Below are positions 1 through 12,639 of a stretch of 64,000 bases of DNA, piece after piece. Source of the stretch: Gracilariopsis chorda (lineage: Eukaryota > Rhodophyta > Florideophyceae > Gracilariales > Gracilariaceae); contig NBIV01000105.1 of NCBI GenBank assembly GCA_003194525.1, positions 124,001 through 188,000 on the forward strand, read 5' to 3'. Each line of letters begins with the position of its first letter. Positions within the stretch are counted from its first letter, which is position 1. The notes under the pieces are model-generated. The model was not told where the DNA came from. It saw only the letters and a program-made list of their open reading frames with translations, and did no database searches. The position numbers and the translations under genes are program-made.

Positions 1-115
1 TCATCATAATGTCCGACACATCCAAACTCTCGTTTCTGATTCGCGCCCTCTTTGCATCTCGACATGAATCTCTGTGTAGAGTTTTATATTCCGGTCTTTT
101 ATCTCTCTCTCTCGA

Positions 116-3033
116 ATGGAGATTCTGGGATATGTGTGCCATCACGACAACAAATGTCGTTATGATAAGGGAAAGCTGGTTTCCAGAGAGACTGCAATGC
201 TACATCTGGCAGCGGCACACGACCAAATTGAAAAACATGGACGTGATGAAAGCATCTTCTTGCCTCTACCCTGTGCCATCACTAGCTACTCCCAACTTTC
301 TTTTCTGTACGCTCAGGGTATTGTAGTGGTTGAAGACGATATCCAAAATGCTCATGAGTATTCGCCGGAGTCAACGCAATCGATTAGTACAGAATCTGTA
401 CTTTTATCAACCGGATCAGAGTCAGAAAGATCTTCTTGTGTCATACAAGAGTCGGAACATCTTATTGATCATGTTCATATCACATGTAGCGAAGTTTTCT
501 CTGATACGATTGGAGGCATCCGACAGTTTATGTGCTTAGACCGAAAGTTTGCTCTGTTTATGGAAAACTATTCCAACGTACTTGGACTTGGAATCAAGCA
601 CTTCGCTGACGACGCCTTCATGACTGATTTTAGCAAGGACATTTTGGGATCTGATAGACTTGAACGTCGGTATAAATCATTTTCGGGAGTACGCAACGCG
701 CTTGTGCGTAATTCTGGACTGCATACAACTGAACTCCCAGCTTGTCCAAAATTTCACAAAGCTCTAGAAATGAAATCAGATGGATCATTTGTAAGGTTCT
801 CATGTTGTACCGACGATCCCAATGACGCCGCTGATCTGTTTGAGTATATTCCGGTGTGGGAACGTATCGAGATGTTGCTTCAGAGTCCCATAGAGGGTTC
901 ACTGCTTTTCAATTATATGTGAAATGGTAACTTTGAACACCGAGAGGGATTGAACAGCGACTTCTTCTCAGGCCGCATATTCCAGGATATTGTTTCAGAA
1001 AGAGGTGGTCGGGCGATGGTGAAATAAGACATATTTCCGGGTCTATCTGCAGATGGTGTGCAGCCTTTCAGATCAGATAACTACATCTACTGCATAGCTC
1101 TTTTTGTTATTGTAAACCTCCTGCTAGGTATTAGATTCAGAGCAAAGCGACTGCTACTGTTGCTTCTCATCGCCGGCCCAAATGAGTCAAAGGACCTTAC
1201 CAGCTTTCTTCGTCCATTTCTCACGGAAATTCAGAGCCTATCAACGGGAGGGAAAAATGCGGAGCTGTGGAATGGGGAACGCAGGCGGGTTAGAGTACAT
1301 CTGCTTTTTACTTTGGCGGACCTTCTAGCCATGAACAAGCTTACTCATCTTAAGGGTCCCAATGGGCTTGTGCCTTGCCGAGTTTGCCTAATTAATGGCT
1401 TTCACGTTCAGCATTGTTACTTTCCACCGGTTCTTTCTGGCCATGAAGAATCCGGAGCAAGGAGGAGGTCTGTAGAGTAAGTTTTGTGGGATCGGTCAAG
1501 TCTCCATCTCCGATCTCAAACTGAGGTGATGCAGGAGTATGAATGGTTTTGAGAATTGGAGTTTGAAATTCTGAAGCGAGAACTTGAACGCCATTTGAAA
1601 GAGAACGGATTCTCTTCTACCCGTTCTACAACTCTACTGGAATTGAATACCATGCGCTCATTCCGATCTTTTCCTATCGAAATCATGCATCTATTGTTTG
1701 AGAATGTTGCCAAAGATGTTGTTATTAGTTGGCCCAACGACTCTGTTCGACATGTGTAACTAGCCTATCTCTCCTCCCCAAAACGTCTTTCAAGCTGGGA
1801 AGTGCAACCTGAAAGCTTGTCAAAGGCTTTGGGTCCTACTACTGGGGAGCATCACGAGGCTTAGACAAACGAATAATACGGAAAGCATCCGAGTGGAAGT
1901 TGTTTACGATATCAACACGTCTTGTAATGATAGACGGATGGGTACATGCCAGAGTATTGAATGGGTGGAAGCACTTCTTTCAGCTCGTACGGCTCATTTG
2001 CCAGTGGAGACACACTAATAAAGATGTAGATCAGATTGAGTCTTTGGTGGAAGGATTCTACAGGCATTTTGTGAATCTGTATTACAGGAGAAGACGCAAT
2101 CGAGTTCACTTCTGCAAGTATGTATCCCATCTTACATTGCATATTGCTCAGCATATAAGAGACTACGGTCCAGTCTCACTTCCAGGGCAATGGACGACTG
2201 AAAATTTTGTCAGATACACAAACCGAATCACACACGCAAAACATCTGTTTGCCCAATGGACGAGGGAGAAAATCAAGTATCACGTAGTGGATTCTCTATA
2301 TAGACTTCGCTATGGAACTCAGATTCCCCACATTGAGGATGATGATGTTAATAACAATTGTAATTCTCCTCTCACAGATTTTCCTTCGCCGAATATTGCG
2401 AAAAGTGAGCAAGATCGTTTTTCTCTCTTAGCGCCCTCACTATATACTTCCATATCCAAAGAAGAGAAAAAAACATCCCTGGGCTAAAATATCTCTCAAT
2501 GAGATACTATATTTCCAAACTAGGCATTTCAAGGGCCGAACCTGGTACTGTCCTCAAGTAAAACGACCCAGTAATCGCTTGGCATCGTTTAAAGTACAGA
2601 AAGGTATTGACACTGAAACCACGGATCGATTACGGGTTTGATCTGTATAGGGAGCAAACAGCGACTTCGAATGAGATCGACGTCTACTACCGAAGAACGT
2701 TTTGCTTCCTGACGCACGAGTTGTATGGCATTTCTCAATTGCTAGTAGTAGCACATTGGAGAACCCGAGGTCTGAGAAGAGGTACACAGGATCAAGTTTA
2801 TTCACGCTCCAAGATCGACGGTGACTCACCTTTTTGCTTGTCGAACTGTCGAGAGTATTGAAGTGATACGTCACCCCATCGCTTTCGTGCAAATAACTCA
2901 TCATGGTTGCAGAAAGTGGCACTTGGTGCGAACCTGCTTTGTAGACGACATGCAAGACCCGGATAGTGTTATGACATATTTAGATTCAAACCAAGATGTT
3001 GTGCGAAGCTCTTGGAATGAAACTGATTTTTAG
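116..3033 (+). pseudogene. CACTA/EnSpm (tnp2-type) transposase remnant
   Basis: Broken transposase of a CACTA DNA transposon, which would cut and paste the element in the nucleus. Successive plus-strand frames give the expected order. An N-terminal stretch (116-922) has a Cys/His-poor head like other tnp2 proteins. The block from about 1026 has LSADG (Asp codon 1052-1054, the position of the first catalytic Asp), then GPNESKDLTSFLRPF near 1178-1214, and a C..C pair near 1375. The block at 1556-1759 has RSFPIEIMHLLFENV, a hallmark of the tnp2 family (Transposase_21). The block at 1900-2487 is the C-terminal WKHFFQLV...HLTLHI...GPVSLPGQWTTENF region. A last piece at 2821-3033 resembles the tail that follows in related proteins. 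At least five frame changes or stops separate the blocks. Terminal inverted repeats were not found. The family call rests on motif recall, not on an alignment. Confidence 0.72.
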
Positions 3034-3814
3034 AATATTATGAAAACGACTATCCTGACAGGGCATCTCTCAACCAATTCATGAAGTTTTTGTTTTCAAC
3101 TTAACACGATGTGCTGTGATATGGGAGTGCGGCTGCAACTTCAAACAGATTCAATGCCTTCACTACGCTTTCATACAGAAAAAGAAAAGCTTTGAACCAG
3201 ATTGAAACTGCACTACTATGAGCATCAAGTAAACATTGTTTTGAAGGAAAGATACGTACCCTATCTGCGCGAAACAATAGCGTCCACTTCAAAACGTGAT
3301 TCTTGATAAATTTTGAGCTCAGTTCTAAACTGCATCAAGCCAGGGGGGAAACAAAAGTTCACAGAACACGTTGGAGATGAACATGAAAGATTGACCATGA
3401 CGAAAACTGAGCGAGCAAGTGAAGAGTCTGCTCTGAGACCGTTTTCATTGTCATAATTGCTCCTTTCCGCAATATACGTTTTACATTTGGGACAAACGAA
3501 CCGCTCTAATCGAAGCAGAGCAAGCTCAGTGTCACTGCAAACCGCACGCTCCTAGTTCGAAACATCGATGTCCCCTGTCATTAAAAAGAAGGTGATAGTC
3601 CTATTTTCGTAAAAGAATCGCTATCGACCAAGCTACCTCCAAAATACCGAATACGAGTACGAACCACCTGTATTTCGTACACACAAAATACGCGCTGTAC
3701 ACGTAGTGGACTAAAGCCGGGTGACATATGTAGAATGGGGCGTTCGCTTCGTTATGTCCGGCGTCGAGCCTCTTTCAGTCCGTAACGGCCTCAACCGCAT
3801 CAGCCCACTTCTTT
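3034..3814. other. no gene seen
   Basis: Only short frames in all directions and no recognised protein motif. It may be the 3' flank of the CACTA remnant. Confidence 0.5.
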
Positions 3815-4062
3815 TCCCTCTCCCTCCACCGCACCTGCACCTTGCACAATCTTTATACCACGCCTTCTAGCGCATTGGCACCCCGCAAACTCGTCGTACC
3901 ACCCTCTTCACCGCATTGGCACCCCCACACACTCTTCTTAACACCATCTCCACCGCATTGGCCCCCTGGCTACTCGTCGTACCACCCCTCCCACGGCATC
4001 ATCACCCCGCACACTCTTCATACCACAACCCTCCACCTCATGGGCACCGCGCACTTTGTCGC
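3815..4062. repeat. tandem repeat, unit about 41 bp, five to six copies
   Basis: The phrase TACCAC..cctCCACCGCATtGGCACCCCGCACACTC recurs with starts at 3856, 3897, 3939, 3980 and 4021, so the period is 41-42 bp. A more degenerate copy lies just upstream. The strand is strongly pyrimidine-rich. Because 41 is not a multiple of three, the open frames here (for example 3842-4171) are by-products of the repeat and not called as genes. Confidence 0.85.
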
Positions 4063-5280
4063 ATTTTCATGCCTATCAATAAGTCTCTTCTGGTGTATGC
4101 GCACTTCTAATCAGACTCATAGTCCTTACTGCACGTCTTTGGTTCTCCAAAAATGCCATGAGAAACTTTAAAATCCATTGTACCTCGCCTTTCTCTGGTT
4201 GGGGTAGTAAGGGTTTCAAACCATCTACACATTGAGGATCTTCTCAAAGTTTGAACCGGCATGCTTGCGTTGGTTGAGTAATTCTTCACTGTAAATCATG
4301 CCCTGCTGCAAATCCCTTGTGCAGAGTCTCTTTGTGCTGTTTGCTGCATTCTGTATCACTGCTCTGATGCATTACCTCTCGCTGCATCTTTTCTGTAATG
4401 CATAGTAGAATTGCGATGGAATGATCACGAACATGTGCTGGGTTATCGCCGCGGTATCTCTGCAGGTTTGTTATTGCTTCTTCATTTACTTCGTCTTTCT
4501 TACATATTACGCTCTTGGTTTCAGTTTATGCCTCTGTAGCTGTATGCTTTCGTGATCTTACTGGTGAGTTGATTCCAAATGTTTCGATGACGTCTATCGT
4601 CTCCATTGCACCCAATGCATTTCGCCAGTCATGTTTTCTTGCGCACACAATAGGGTATTGGCTCAAGCAACCGCCTACCACCAGCATACTCTGTTAAGCT
4701 AGGATCCGGATACACACATTGCCTCATGCGCGTACCATTTGGTCTGTATCAATCACTACTGCGACAACCGGCAGACGCCTAGCTATGGAACGACAGGCAC
4801 ATAGGAGTTGAGCGCAGCAGCGAGCCCTTGGGTTATGTCATTACTGATTGTGGGTTTCATTCACGAGGGGTGGAAAACGAAGTACATGGACACACCTGTT
4901 TTTTCCAGACATCCTAGTGGACTTTTACTTTGACTACATCACTGCAGTTTTGGAGCTACTGGCCCGTTTGGAACACGGATTCACTCAATCTTGTGGGGGC
5001 CGCTTTCGAGTCAATGACGTAGTCAGAGAGGCATGGGCCGTCACTTTAGAGGTTTATACTTCTTTCTAACAACTCGGTTGATGAGCCAGTCCATACAATA
5101 TATGACACAATAAATGTACAAACATGAAACATAACCGTCGTCCACAGGGCGCAAGAAGATAGCGAAAGCGTAGCGTTTCGTTGCGATCTTTGTGGCTCAA
5201 TGTCTAATGTTAGTAATTTGACTAGTTGACAAAAACTGACGAATAGCTTACAAACCGGCTCCGTTTTCAAACGCCTTCAG
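4063..5280. other. no gene seen
   Basis: Only short open frames, none with a recognisable motif. A GT...AG interval at about 4469-4523 (pyrimidine-rich, ending TTTCAG) looks intron-like, but no flanking exon could be recognised. Confidence 0.45.
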
Positions 5281-5570
5281 TTAGTTTTGAAATGTCGAAC
5301 TTTCAATGCTTGGCGAACATCAGGCGTACCCGTTGCCGGCACTAGGCGTACAAATTTCGTTAAATACGCCTTTCGTACGCCATCTGGAATATACCGCAGC
5401 AGACTCGTTGCAATAATACGGTTGGCGTACCAAAAACACACAAAAATCAATAAAAACTTGAACGCCATTTGTAGCTATCCTACCAATTTCGTACACTCTA
5501 CTTATCATTTGTACGCCTGTAGTTGCGCCACAATGTGCGCCATGAATCACATATTTGTAGCACTATAGGT
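5281..5570. repeat. cluster of GGCGTAC / GTACGCC motifs
   Basis: Within about 210 bp the heptamer GGCGTAC or its complement occurs at about 5322, 5346, 5377, 5423 and 5510, in both orientations. This looks like a small non-autonomous element or a site cluster. No terminal repeats could be fixed. Confidence 0.4.
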
Positions 5571-5620
5571 TTTCTAGGGTGACTCGAGGTCACGTACAAA
5601 TTCTTGGACCAAGTGATTCT

Positions 5621-6895
5621 TCACGTAGCTGCGTAGCAGCTCTTGTGCTCTTGTATGGCCTCCAGCCACCTCTTAATTCTTACCGAGGAATCACAGAATA
5701 AATCGAGTTGCAGGGCGCTTTCGTGAGCGACACGGGCAGTGCCGGACAGGAAGCACGGCAGAAACAACTTGGCCATCCCATTGGAGATGCCATTTATGTT
5801 CTTCTTGCGTTTACACGCGGCAAGCCATGTCAAAATTGACATAGGGTCCGTTCCGTCGACTCAACTGCTTGCGGTAGTAATATTAAACCACTTAACCAGC
5901 GAAGCGACGCGTTGCTTAACTCTTGAGCTCTCGCTGGTGTTACTGCTATCCAGCAAATACTTCTTGTAGGAAAAGATGTTCTTGAAATGGCTATCAGCTT
6001 GGGTAATCTCAGCGACATTGTGCTTGCCCAAGTCCGGATCGGACTCGAAAGACGAGAATGGTCGCTCATCCGTGGAAAAAGATTCTGAGTCAGAATCATA
6101 GTTCTTCTTGGAGTGCCTGCTCTCCCTCTTGGCTTCCAAAATATCAGAATTTCCATGAAGGTATAAAGCCGTCGTGCAGGGAAACCACATGCTTCATTGA
6201 GAATCCACCCTAGTTCTTTGCGCACGATTTTCGACCCCAAGGTCGGCGAACTACTTGTCGTGCTCCACCATTTTCGTTGCCACATCGTGGAGCTCTTTTT
6301 GGACAGAAACGATGCCACTTTGCTGTGTTGTATGCGACACGCGGCGAGGGACTTTACTCACAAAGACCGACTAGAGTCGTGGTTACATTGCAACCTGGGC
6401 GTCATCTTCGACCTTAACGACCAACACATCGCGTTGAGCGTCAATAAAATTCTCCCAACTGCCCTTGGGGTCGTTAACCTGTTAGGTAACGGGTTAGGGC
6501 ACGAGTACGGCGACTTCTGCCAAAATAATGTGCCTATCGTTTGCCTGACTTACGCCCGTGGGGCGTCTTGAAGATGAAGGTTTATCTGCTTGTGGGGAAA
6601 CTCCCACCAACCCTGGTGCAGCTACACCATTCATCACTGGCTTCCCCACATGATTTTGACGGCTATCAGTCGTTCTCGACTGCTGGGCTGGGTTCTCCAG
6701 TGTGGGACAAAAGATTAGAGTAAACACCACATCATAAAAGGCAGCATGGAGCGCTGGGGCTGGTGTATTCAGCGGAACACTCGAATCACCTGTGGTTGAA
6801 GAAGGGAGTTCTTCCATTACAGCTTCTCCTGATGACGGGGCAGAGAATCTACAAGTCTGCGACCGTGAAATTCTGGCTGCTTGGCCATAGGCCAA
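5621..6895 (-). pseudogene. Ty3-type gag remnant
   Basis: Minus-strand remains of an LTR-retrotransposon Gag, the structural protein of the particle. Reading from 6895 down: a Pro/Ser/Thr-rich N-terminal part (6895-6494), a stop-ridden middle (about 6490-6200), then 6190-5861 with ...DSHFKNIFSYKKYLLDSS, comparable to NPDYRKLLSYRYYRLEDSS in the intact gag at 60.8-62.8 kb. Next comes SILTWLAACKR..NGISNGMAKLFLPCFLSGTARVAHES (5842-5621), the conserved core seen in many Ty3 gag proteins. The frame changes several times. It is a different family from elements A-C. No pol follows downstream on this strand, so the element is truncated. Confidence 0.6.
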
Positions 6896-7141
6896 TTGAG
6901 CAACTTGGAAGACGTATGGCGGCTTACTTCCACTCAGTCCAACAAAAGTTTCTATCAGAACTCCTCTTACTGCTACTGGCCGACTCGGACAAACTATTGT
7001 TTGACTTCAAACGGTGGGACGATATGCCCCATCGAGTAGCTATCTCGGAAAAACAGGAAAAAGGGCGGATACCGCGAAGAATAGAGGTTGTTAGAACAAG
7101 AGGCCAAAATTCTCACGATTCCAGGCCGGAAGAACGAAATA
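6896..7141. other. flank between gag remnant and LTR of element A
   Basis: A plus-strand open frame (6763-7146) runs through here but has no recognisable motif and is not called. Element A begins at the TGTAG at 7142. Confidence 0.4.
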
Positions 7142-8207
7142 TGTAGGGCAATGCGCTACTTGGAAGACCATCCGCTATCCATGGAGCTAACAGCACGCAG
7201 AGCCTGGCAAGAGGAGCCTAGCAGGCTCAAAATATTTTGAGTCCCGAGCTCAGTTCTATGCTTCCAACGGATTTACGACTACTGGGCGATCACCACAGCT
7301 CCCGAAAGAGCCGTCTAATGAACGTACAAAAAACGCATCAGGCTCCACAAAGGACATATTGGTCGACCGGGAACGTCGCGTGGCTATGGAGAGCGTGGGG
7401 ACAGCTCGGATATTAGACCAGCGCCCGGAGGAGGGGCTATGCTTGCGTTGTGTACGGTGCTTCGATCGAACATCCAACCGGTGGCGACAGGATAGCAGGG
7501 TATCCCTGAGATTGCGCCAGAGAAACGACGTCTACTTCTGCTACGGCTGCGACATCTAGCACTCAAAGTAAGAGATTCTTACTCACTGGGGTTGGAATGT
7601 GCACCCAAGTACCACGCTCGATACGAAAGGTCGGTTGTCTAGTCAAACGGCAGGGTTTCCAGTAGCCCAACATGCTAAGCGACGGTGCAACAAGCATTAA
7701 CAGAGGTCAAAGGCTGGTAGTGACCAGGACTGAACGAGTAATGCCAGACGAGTTTGGTACATGGAGTTTACTTCGACTACAATTGCGGATGCTATAGCCT
7801 GTATTGTCAGAATCGAAACCGGGGTTTTTTCACGATTACTTGTGCTGTATCAACGGAACTTGAGTTCTGAAGCCACAAAGAGTCTGCTGTAATTCACTTA
7901 GAAGCTGGAGCGTGAGCTCGGGTCACTAATAGGGCCGTCCGCTACGACAGATGTCGTAAAGTTAGTCTACTTTTATAATAAAATACATAATTGTACAAGT
8001 GTACGTGCGCACACGCGCTGCAGCTATCCACACATGAACACGCCAAGCCCAATGGCCACCCAATGCAGAGCAGCAGTGTCGTCGAAAGCTAAAACTTTCA
8101 GAGCACCGCCCTATAAGTGAATAGTGCGGCTGCACCGTAGCGGTCAGGCTTCTGGCCTCTATATAAGGGCAAAGCGTAGTGCGTTACAGTCTATAAAACG
8201 ATTTACA
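7142..8207 (+). repeat. 5' LTR of element A
   Basis: Starts TGTAGGGCAATGC and ends GATTTACA immediately before a TGG-starting primer-site-like motif. Long blocks match 20584-21658: GGAGCTAACAGCA, TTCTATGCTTCCAAC, GACCGGGAACGTC, TTGCGTTGTGTACG, GCAGGGTATCCCTGAGA and CAGGC..CTGGCCTCTAT. A TATA-like TATATAAGGGC lies at 8160-8170, about 48 bp from the LTR end, and is the likely core promoter. Confidence 0.65.
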
Positions 8208-8222
8208 TGGAAATCGTACCTC
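8208..8222 (+). other. primer-binding-site-like motif of element A
   Basis: TGGAAATCGTACCTC directly follows the LTR. The same motif follows the LTRs of B (TGGAAACAAGACCTC at 18461) and C (TGGAAATATACCTCT at 60262). A TGG start is standard for a site complementary to a tRNA 3' CCA end. The tRNA could not be named. Confidence 0.5.
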
Positions 8223-8536
8223 TTTTGTTGACAATCACCCACACACACGGGTTCCCTAATTCTTCCCTCACGATCGCAGGGCATGTCGGGACAGGCGGCA
8301 TTGACCTTACAGCCGACGTAGTCATGCTAGCTCTGGGAGGGCTCTACCCAACTGGGCTCATATCTAATGAGAAACATCCTGAATGTATTCCAGTTTTCTC
8401 TCGCTGACGGGCATCGCACCACAAATTGGTCTCCTGACTTGGAATCGTTTTTGTGTGTTGTTCTTTCTTTCGACGTTTTGATTTTTGTTTGTTTTCTGGA
8501 CGTTCTGTCGTTTTACTGTGGAAGAGTTTCGCTCTC

Positions 8537-9480
8537 ATGTCAAAAAAAGCCTCCGCTGCGGACCCCGCGATCATGAACAGCCGCTCCGATAATGGTGGAG
8601 GTGCTCCCGAATGTCAATAAGTTTCTTGGATCCCGACTCGGGATACTCCCGGCTGCGCTGGGGGTTTCTCATATATGACTTCAAACCTACTGTTGTGATC
8701 CCGGAACTGCACGACTGTTCCGTCATCGAACCGCTTGGATGGGTCTCATATGGCTCCGGCCGTTGCCGTCGCTGCACAGAAGCCGCGTCTAACGGTAGAC
8801 AACACATTCCAGGGGAGTTCCCTGGAATCTCAGGTTTGCACTCTTTGGATCGCCCATGACACCGTCGTAGGGGAGTTATAAACCGTTCGTGAGGTGGTGA
8901 TGGACACACGAGCAAAGGTGGTCCTGGTGGAAAGAAGAAGCACAGCTATAGGCAGAAACACAAACGAGATCACTCGAGTCAAAGTTGTACGACAATTTTG
9001 GACTCATCCCAAAACGGTTCTAATGGTTTCAGTTGCTCAGATTTCGATTCTTGTTCAAGAGACAAGGCCGTTCTTCGTCCCACTCAAAGCCGTCATACGC
9101 CACTCAAGGCGTCATTTTGACCCAAAACAAGTGAAGCAAACATCCTGGTCCCCGGGAACTAAAACCGATGCACCTGTTGCCTCAGAAGTTAATGTCGTAC
9201 GGCTAATACCAGCTCAAGAATTTCTCTTCAGAACGTACGCCCAGTGGAACGGGGGAAGGTGCACGAATGCATAAAACTTATGCCAATCTCAATGCGTAAC
9301 CCATATTCGACTGGTGAAAATCCAATTATAATGTTCGGCATTCTTTCCCGCTTCGTTGCCGAAGCCAATACGCTCAGTATGAATGAAGGACAAGCCTGCT
9401 TCAAATTACCTTCTTTATTCCATGGAGTTGTAGGGGACCAATAAATCTCTGTCACAGGACCATATCGTGCCTCCAAGGAA
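8537..9480 (+). pseudogene. gag of element A (decayed)
   Basis: Begins at ATG 8537 in the same context as gag of element C (TCTCATGTC...AAA...CCTCCG.TGCGGA). The conserved capsid block at 9244-9444 reads GKVHECIKLMPISMRN..STGENPIIMFGILSRFVAEA..LSMNEGQACFKLPS, matching GKVRECIKRMQLSLRN...MNEGQAYLALPY in element C. Frames shift repeatedly. About 1.1 kb of gag (the equivalent of 61.75-62.76 kb) is largely missing or unrecognisable between 9480 and 9800, including the zinc knuckle. Confidence 0.7.
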
Positions 9481-9799
9481 GTAGTGACCTACTAAATAGA
9501 GGGTGTGCATTTCTTCTTGCACCCTTTTGCCACCAATACCGCCATTCAGGGGCAATCCTCGCTTTGCGAAACACTCCTTAACTCTTGGGCCACACTGAAA
9601 TAGATCACTCGGTGCGCTTAAGTCCGTGCTAAAACGTACCTACCGCATGCCCTGGCGCATAATTCGCGCTCGTGACTAGCTTCAATTACCACGGCTCGGC
9701 AAACATCGCAACTGTCCGACGCAACCACTGCTGACACGGATAAGACCCCCGGCTCCCAGAATTAAGCACTCATGGTCAACAGTCCTGGTCCACCGACTA

Positions 9800-10800
9800 A
9801 GGCGAAAACAGCCAAGGAGAAGCAAGTGAGAGAGTATCCCCTTCGAGAGAGGCGTCCTCAGATATGAGGCTGTTGACGCCTGACTCGTCGCCTGCTCGCT
9901 CACCCGTGTAAATACTCTCGAATAAGGCCACCACTGACGAGGACTCTGCACCAATTTCTGTGTTGCGTCGCTTGTCGGTACGGATTAAGAATCCCGGATC
10001 CTCGATAGAGTTCTGGTCGCGCCCAAGCGCAGTTAGAAGATTTGTGTACATTTCGGGCTTGACACCCATTCTATGCTAAGATTTCTGACAGTCCTGTACA
10101 AAAGTGTAGGCCAGAACGTCATTGCGGAAACCTTGTTACGCCCGCAGATGCCAGCTCCTGTCCGTTCCGAAACGGTGTCTGACGTTTCAGATGCGAACAA
10201 TCATCCGTTAAAAACAGTGGGTACCATGGACCTGGTCTTGCTGCGGTTGGGCACCTCTGAGCTCTACTTTATTGCTCGTCAGTCATTAGCCGCACCAGTT
10301 CTACTGAGATTTGATTACTGCAACAGATTTGTCAATGACATCGGGGCCCACGTCAGGCGTTTGGAACGTGACGGCGGATCGTCAGTCCCGATCGTCTGTC
10401 GCTCGATGAAGCATGCTTCTCAGAAGCAATTCCCATTACTTGCTGTGCAGTAACCCCCACTCGCGCCCCACAAGTCCGTCAAATCCGAGTTACAGCTTTG
10501 GTGTCTATACTTCCTGAGTCTCACGTCTGGGTACAAGTCAATTGCCCTCAACACTTTCTTGGGGTCATTCAAACCCTTTGCTCGTTATACGAGAAATACC
10601 ACCTTGCCCTGGCGAACAGAATTCTTCACACTAACCCTTATAAATTTTTCGAGATACTTGTTCCCAATCTTGGCCATTGCCCTCAGTATCGGGGAAAGAA
10701 CAAAGTAATTGCAAACGTCACCACGAACCCCATTGAAATACTCCAAATGAAGGGGAAGACTGCCTACGATCTTAGAATCGCCGGCTCTTGTGAGTAATTC
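9800..10800 (+). pseudogene. protease region of element A pol (decayed)
   Basis: Nucleotide-level match to 62770-63730 of element C begins with GAGAGGCGTCCTCA. The frame at 10073-10450 gives MLRFLTVLYKSVGQNVIAETLLRPQMPAPVRSE... against FLTVLDTGAGSNFVVESLL in C. The catalytic Asp-Thr-Gly has become Tyr-Lys-Ser, so the protease is dead. The equivalent of C's in-frame stop at 63250 is TAC (Tyr) here (about 10315). The frame resumes at 10498-10797 with SILPESHVWVQVN. Confidence 0.7.
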
Positions 10801-11029
10801 ACCCATACCACCGACGAACTATCGTCAAAAGAGGGGAGAAACCAGTTGTGTTTGCGTCGAATACCCCAAAAACTCGAAACCACTGGCTACCCCTGTATCG
10901 TAGGAAAATGTGCCAACTAACTCTAACGTGGTGGAATACATAAAGGCACTCGAGGAGATGTACCATATCCACGTGCCAGAGTGACATCGCAGCAAACTCC
11001 GTGAAATGTTACGGCAATTTACTACAATG

Positions 11030-12388
11030 TGGGATGTTGCGCTCAGTGAGATTAGTGGTACGGAACACAGGATCTATTTGTTAACTGGTGCCCGTCCGAT
11101 GGCACATATTACTTATAGGGCAGGATCGAAAGGTCAGGAAGAGAAGTAGTCCCATGTTGACAAAATGCTCCGCGCAAGTGTGATAGAACCCTTTTATTCA
11201 CCTTGCACATTAACAGTTGTACTGTCTTTAAACGCCGACAGAATCTGGAGGTTCTGTATGGACTACCGCCGCCTAAACGCCATGACTGTTAGGGTCACAT
11301 ATCCCATCCCTCGTATGGAAGAGTGCATCGAATCCGTCAGAGACGACACCGTGTTCACGGCTTTAGATACCAATTGGAGGTATTTGCAAGATCCTGTTAC
11401 AGAGAAGGATTACGGTAAAACCGCGCTCATCTGCCATGCAGGATCGTACCGCTTTGAGCAAATGTCGTTTTGGTTTGACCAACGTCAGTCTTACCTTTCA
11501 GCGTCTTCTACTTATCTCCGTGAACCGCTTGAAGTGGCGGAGTTGCTTAGTCTACCTTGATGATATTATCATCTTCTCCAATAATATGGATGACCATCTC
11601 ACCCATGCCAGGGACGTTTTTACCGTACTGTACGACACCTAAATTACTCTCGACATGAGGAAGGGCGACGTTTTTACGGATAATGTGGAGTGTCTGGGAC
11701 ATATTATTCGTCCGGGACGGTTGGTCATCTAGAAAACCCAAATGAAGTCCATCTTTGAGGCCAAAAAACCCCTTACCTAAACGGAGCTTCACTCTTTCCT
11801 GGGACTGGTCAACGTCTACCGATGGTCTACACGAACATTTTGAAAATCGCCACAGCGTTGAAGGCAATTCTATTTAATGGAAATTCCCCACACTTAAGGC
11901 AGTTCACGCCAGAGCAATCGAAAGCGTTTAACTCTTTGAAGGAGGTTGTCACGCCAGCATCGTTCATATGCTTACCAAAACTGGGACTTCTGTACTCCGT
12001 GGACACAGACTAGAAAAGAGACCAGGTTGTTTTTGCTCTTTTCGAAACCACCCCGCAAGGGTACCGAAAGCAAATTGTTTATTGCTCATCCTCGCTTAAT
12101 GTCCAGGAGCAGAATTATTTCGTGTGGGAGAAAGAATGTCTCGCCGTCGTGTGGGCGCTTTCCACCTTACGTTCCTATCTCATTAGAGTTCATTTTATTC
12201 TGTACACACATCAGTTTCCGTTGAGGTGGTTAGTGAGTATCTCTGATCCGTCGGGCCCCTTTATGCGCTGGAGATTCCCCCTTTCCTTATATGACTACCG
12301 AGTCATATACAAAGAGGGTGCACTGAACACCCAGGCCAACGCTTTGTCGCGTTCTCCCACAAATAGGGAGGGAAGCAGTCCAATCTGA
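11030..12388 (+). pseudogene. reverse transcriptase-RNase H of element A (decayed)
   Basis: Ty3-type RT: WRFCMDYRRLNAMT (about 11251-11290), YPIPRMEECIESV, FTALDTNW carrying the motif A Asp, and YLDDIIIFS (about 11556-11582), the intact polymerase active-site loop. RNase H follows: YSVDTD, WEKECLAVVWALSTLRSYL, RWLVSISDPSGPFMRW, YKEGALNTQANALSR. The RNase H third Asp (TDH in relatives) is THQ, and the last Asp (ADALSR) is ANALSR. Stops and frameshifts occur at about 11545, 11641 and 12013. This piece would have copied the RNA genome into DNA. Confidence 0.82.
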
Positions 12389-12639
12389 AGATGACGACAT
12401 TCCATGCTTTGCGGCCAAAGAACCGGATGATCCGGAGTAGAGATTCGAATAATGGTCAGAAGAGTGGGATAAGGATGCTGACTTCAACAATTTACTGGCA
12501 TCCTGTGAGACCCCTGAGAACCCCTTACTGGGACGTTTTGTACGGGTTTTCTCGTAGGTCTTATTCCGAGAACAGATCGGTGATCCCTTCCGTATCAGGA
12601 TTCGTGCCCTTCTAAACTGTAGTGGAGACCCCCCATTCC

